A stretch of 6,017 nucleotides of DNA from Clostridiales bacterium UBA4959. GTDB lineage: Bacteria; Bacillota; Clostridia; Oscillospirales; CAG-272. The notes under the pieces are model-generated. The model was not told the origin of the DNA and made no database searches. It saw nothing but the letters and a program-made list of their open reading frames with translations. Within the stretch, counting starts at the first letter, position 1. Every line of letters begins with the position of its first letter. The stretch is from the NCBI GenBank assembly GCA_002397345.1, contig DHAH01000153.1:12471-18487 (forward strand). Direction: 5' to 3'. This document shows positions 5,983 to 6,017 of the stretch, piece by piece. The position numbers and the translations under genes are program-made.

Positions 5983-5994
5983 AAAACACCACCG

Positions 5995-6010
5995 CACACA
6001 TTAATGTGTG
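5995..6010. promoter_or_regulatory. Perfect 16-bp palindrome, candidate operator
   Basis: CACACATTAATGTGTG is perfectly self-complementary with an AT-rich centre, the form expected of a site for a dimeric regulator. It lies in the gap after yicC, upstream of whatever gene starts beyond the window. No adjacent -35/-10 pair is visible in the few bases that remain. Confidence 0.4.
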
Positions 6011-6017
6011 TATACCG

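Noticed and set aside
5797..5997. A 66-residue minus-strand frame crossing the gap after yicC
   Set aside because: Half of it is antisense to the end of yicC and the rest crosses inverted repeats. No ribosome site or family similarity was seen.

Overview
The window suggests a low-to-moderate GC Bacillota chromosome, most likely class Clostridia and probably an Oscillospiraceae-like lineage. The pointers are a CotH-kinase-family protein, a clostridial-type PiT phosphate transporter paired with a DUF47/PhoU-like protein, a DUF5685 protein beside a cysteine-rich J-domain protein, and a YicC/YloC-family RNase. This is inferred from gene content and protein style; no rRNA or marker gene is present to settle it. 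Everything looks chromosomal. I see no transposase, phage gene, CRISPR array, tRNA or rRNA.

Layout. Positions 1-791 (minus strand) hold the first 263 codons of a CotH-kinase-family protein that runs off the left edge. A 161-bp divergent intergenic region (792-952) follows, carrying a good promoter for the minus-strand gene, a stretch of degenerate TTGACAA heptamers, and a probable promoter for the plus-strand genes. Positions 953-2674 are a two-gene phosphate uptake unit (PiT permease, then DUF47 partner, 18 bp apart). A 107-bp gap with competing inverted repeats leads to a DUF5685 gene (2782-3624). Then come a J-domain protein with a C-terminal cysteine cluster (3694-4329), a small polytopic membrane protein (4373-4909) and a YicC-family endoribonuclease (4978-5883). 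The last 134 bp hold inverted repeats and a perfect 16-bp palindrome, probably leading to the next gene, which lies outside the window. All plus-strand genes from 953 onward point the same way with short gaps.

How the genes fit together. PiT plus DUF47 is a well-known transport pair, with DUF47 thought to control or assist the permease. DUF5685, the Cys-rich J-domain protein and the membrane protein form a tight cluster with no assigned pathway. DUF5685 carries two Asp-rich motifs that resemble those of squalene/phytoene synthases, which makes it the most interesting unknown here. YicC belongs to RNA metabolism and in many Bacillota lies just upstream of remA and gmk.

Points worth a second look are the 33-bp in-frame tandem duplication across the stop codon of the membrane-protein gene, the shared TTGACAA heptamer repeats at two loci, the prenyl-synthase-like motifs of DUF5685, the cysteine tail of the J-domain protein, the uncertain start of the PiT gene, and the two intergenic regions with mutually exclusive stems.
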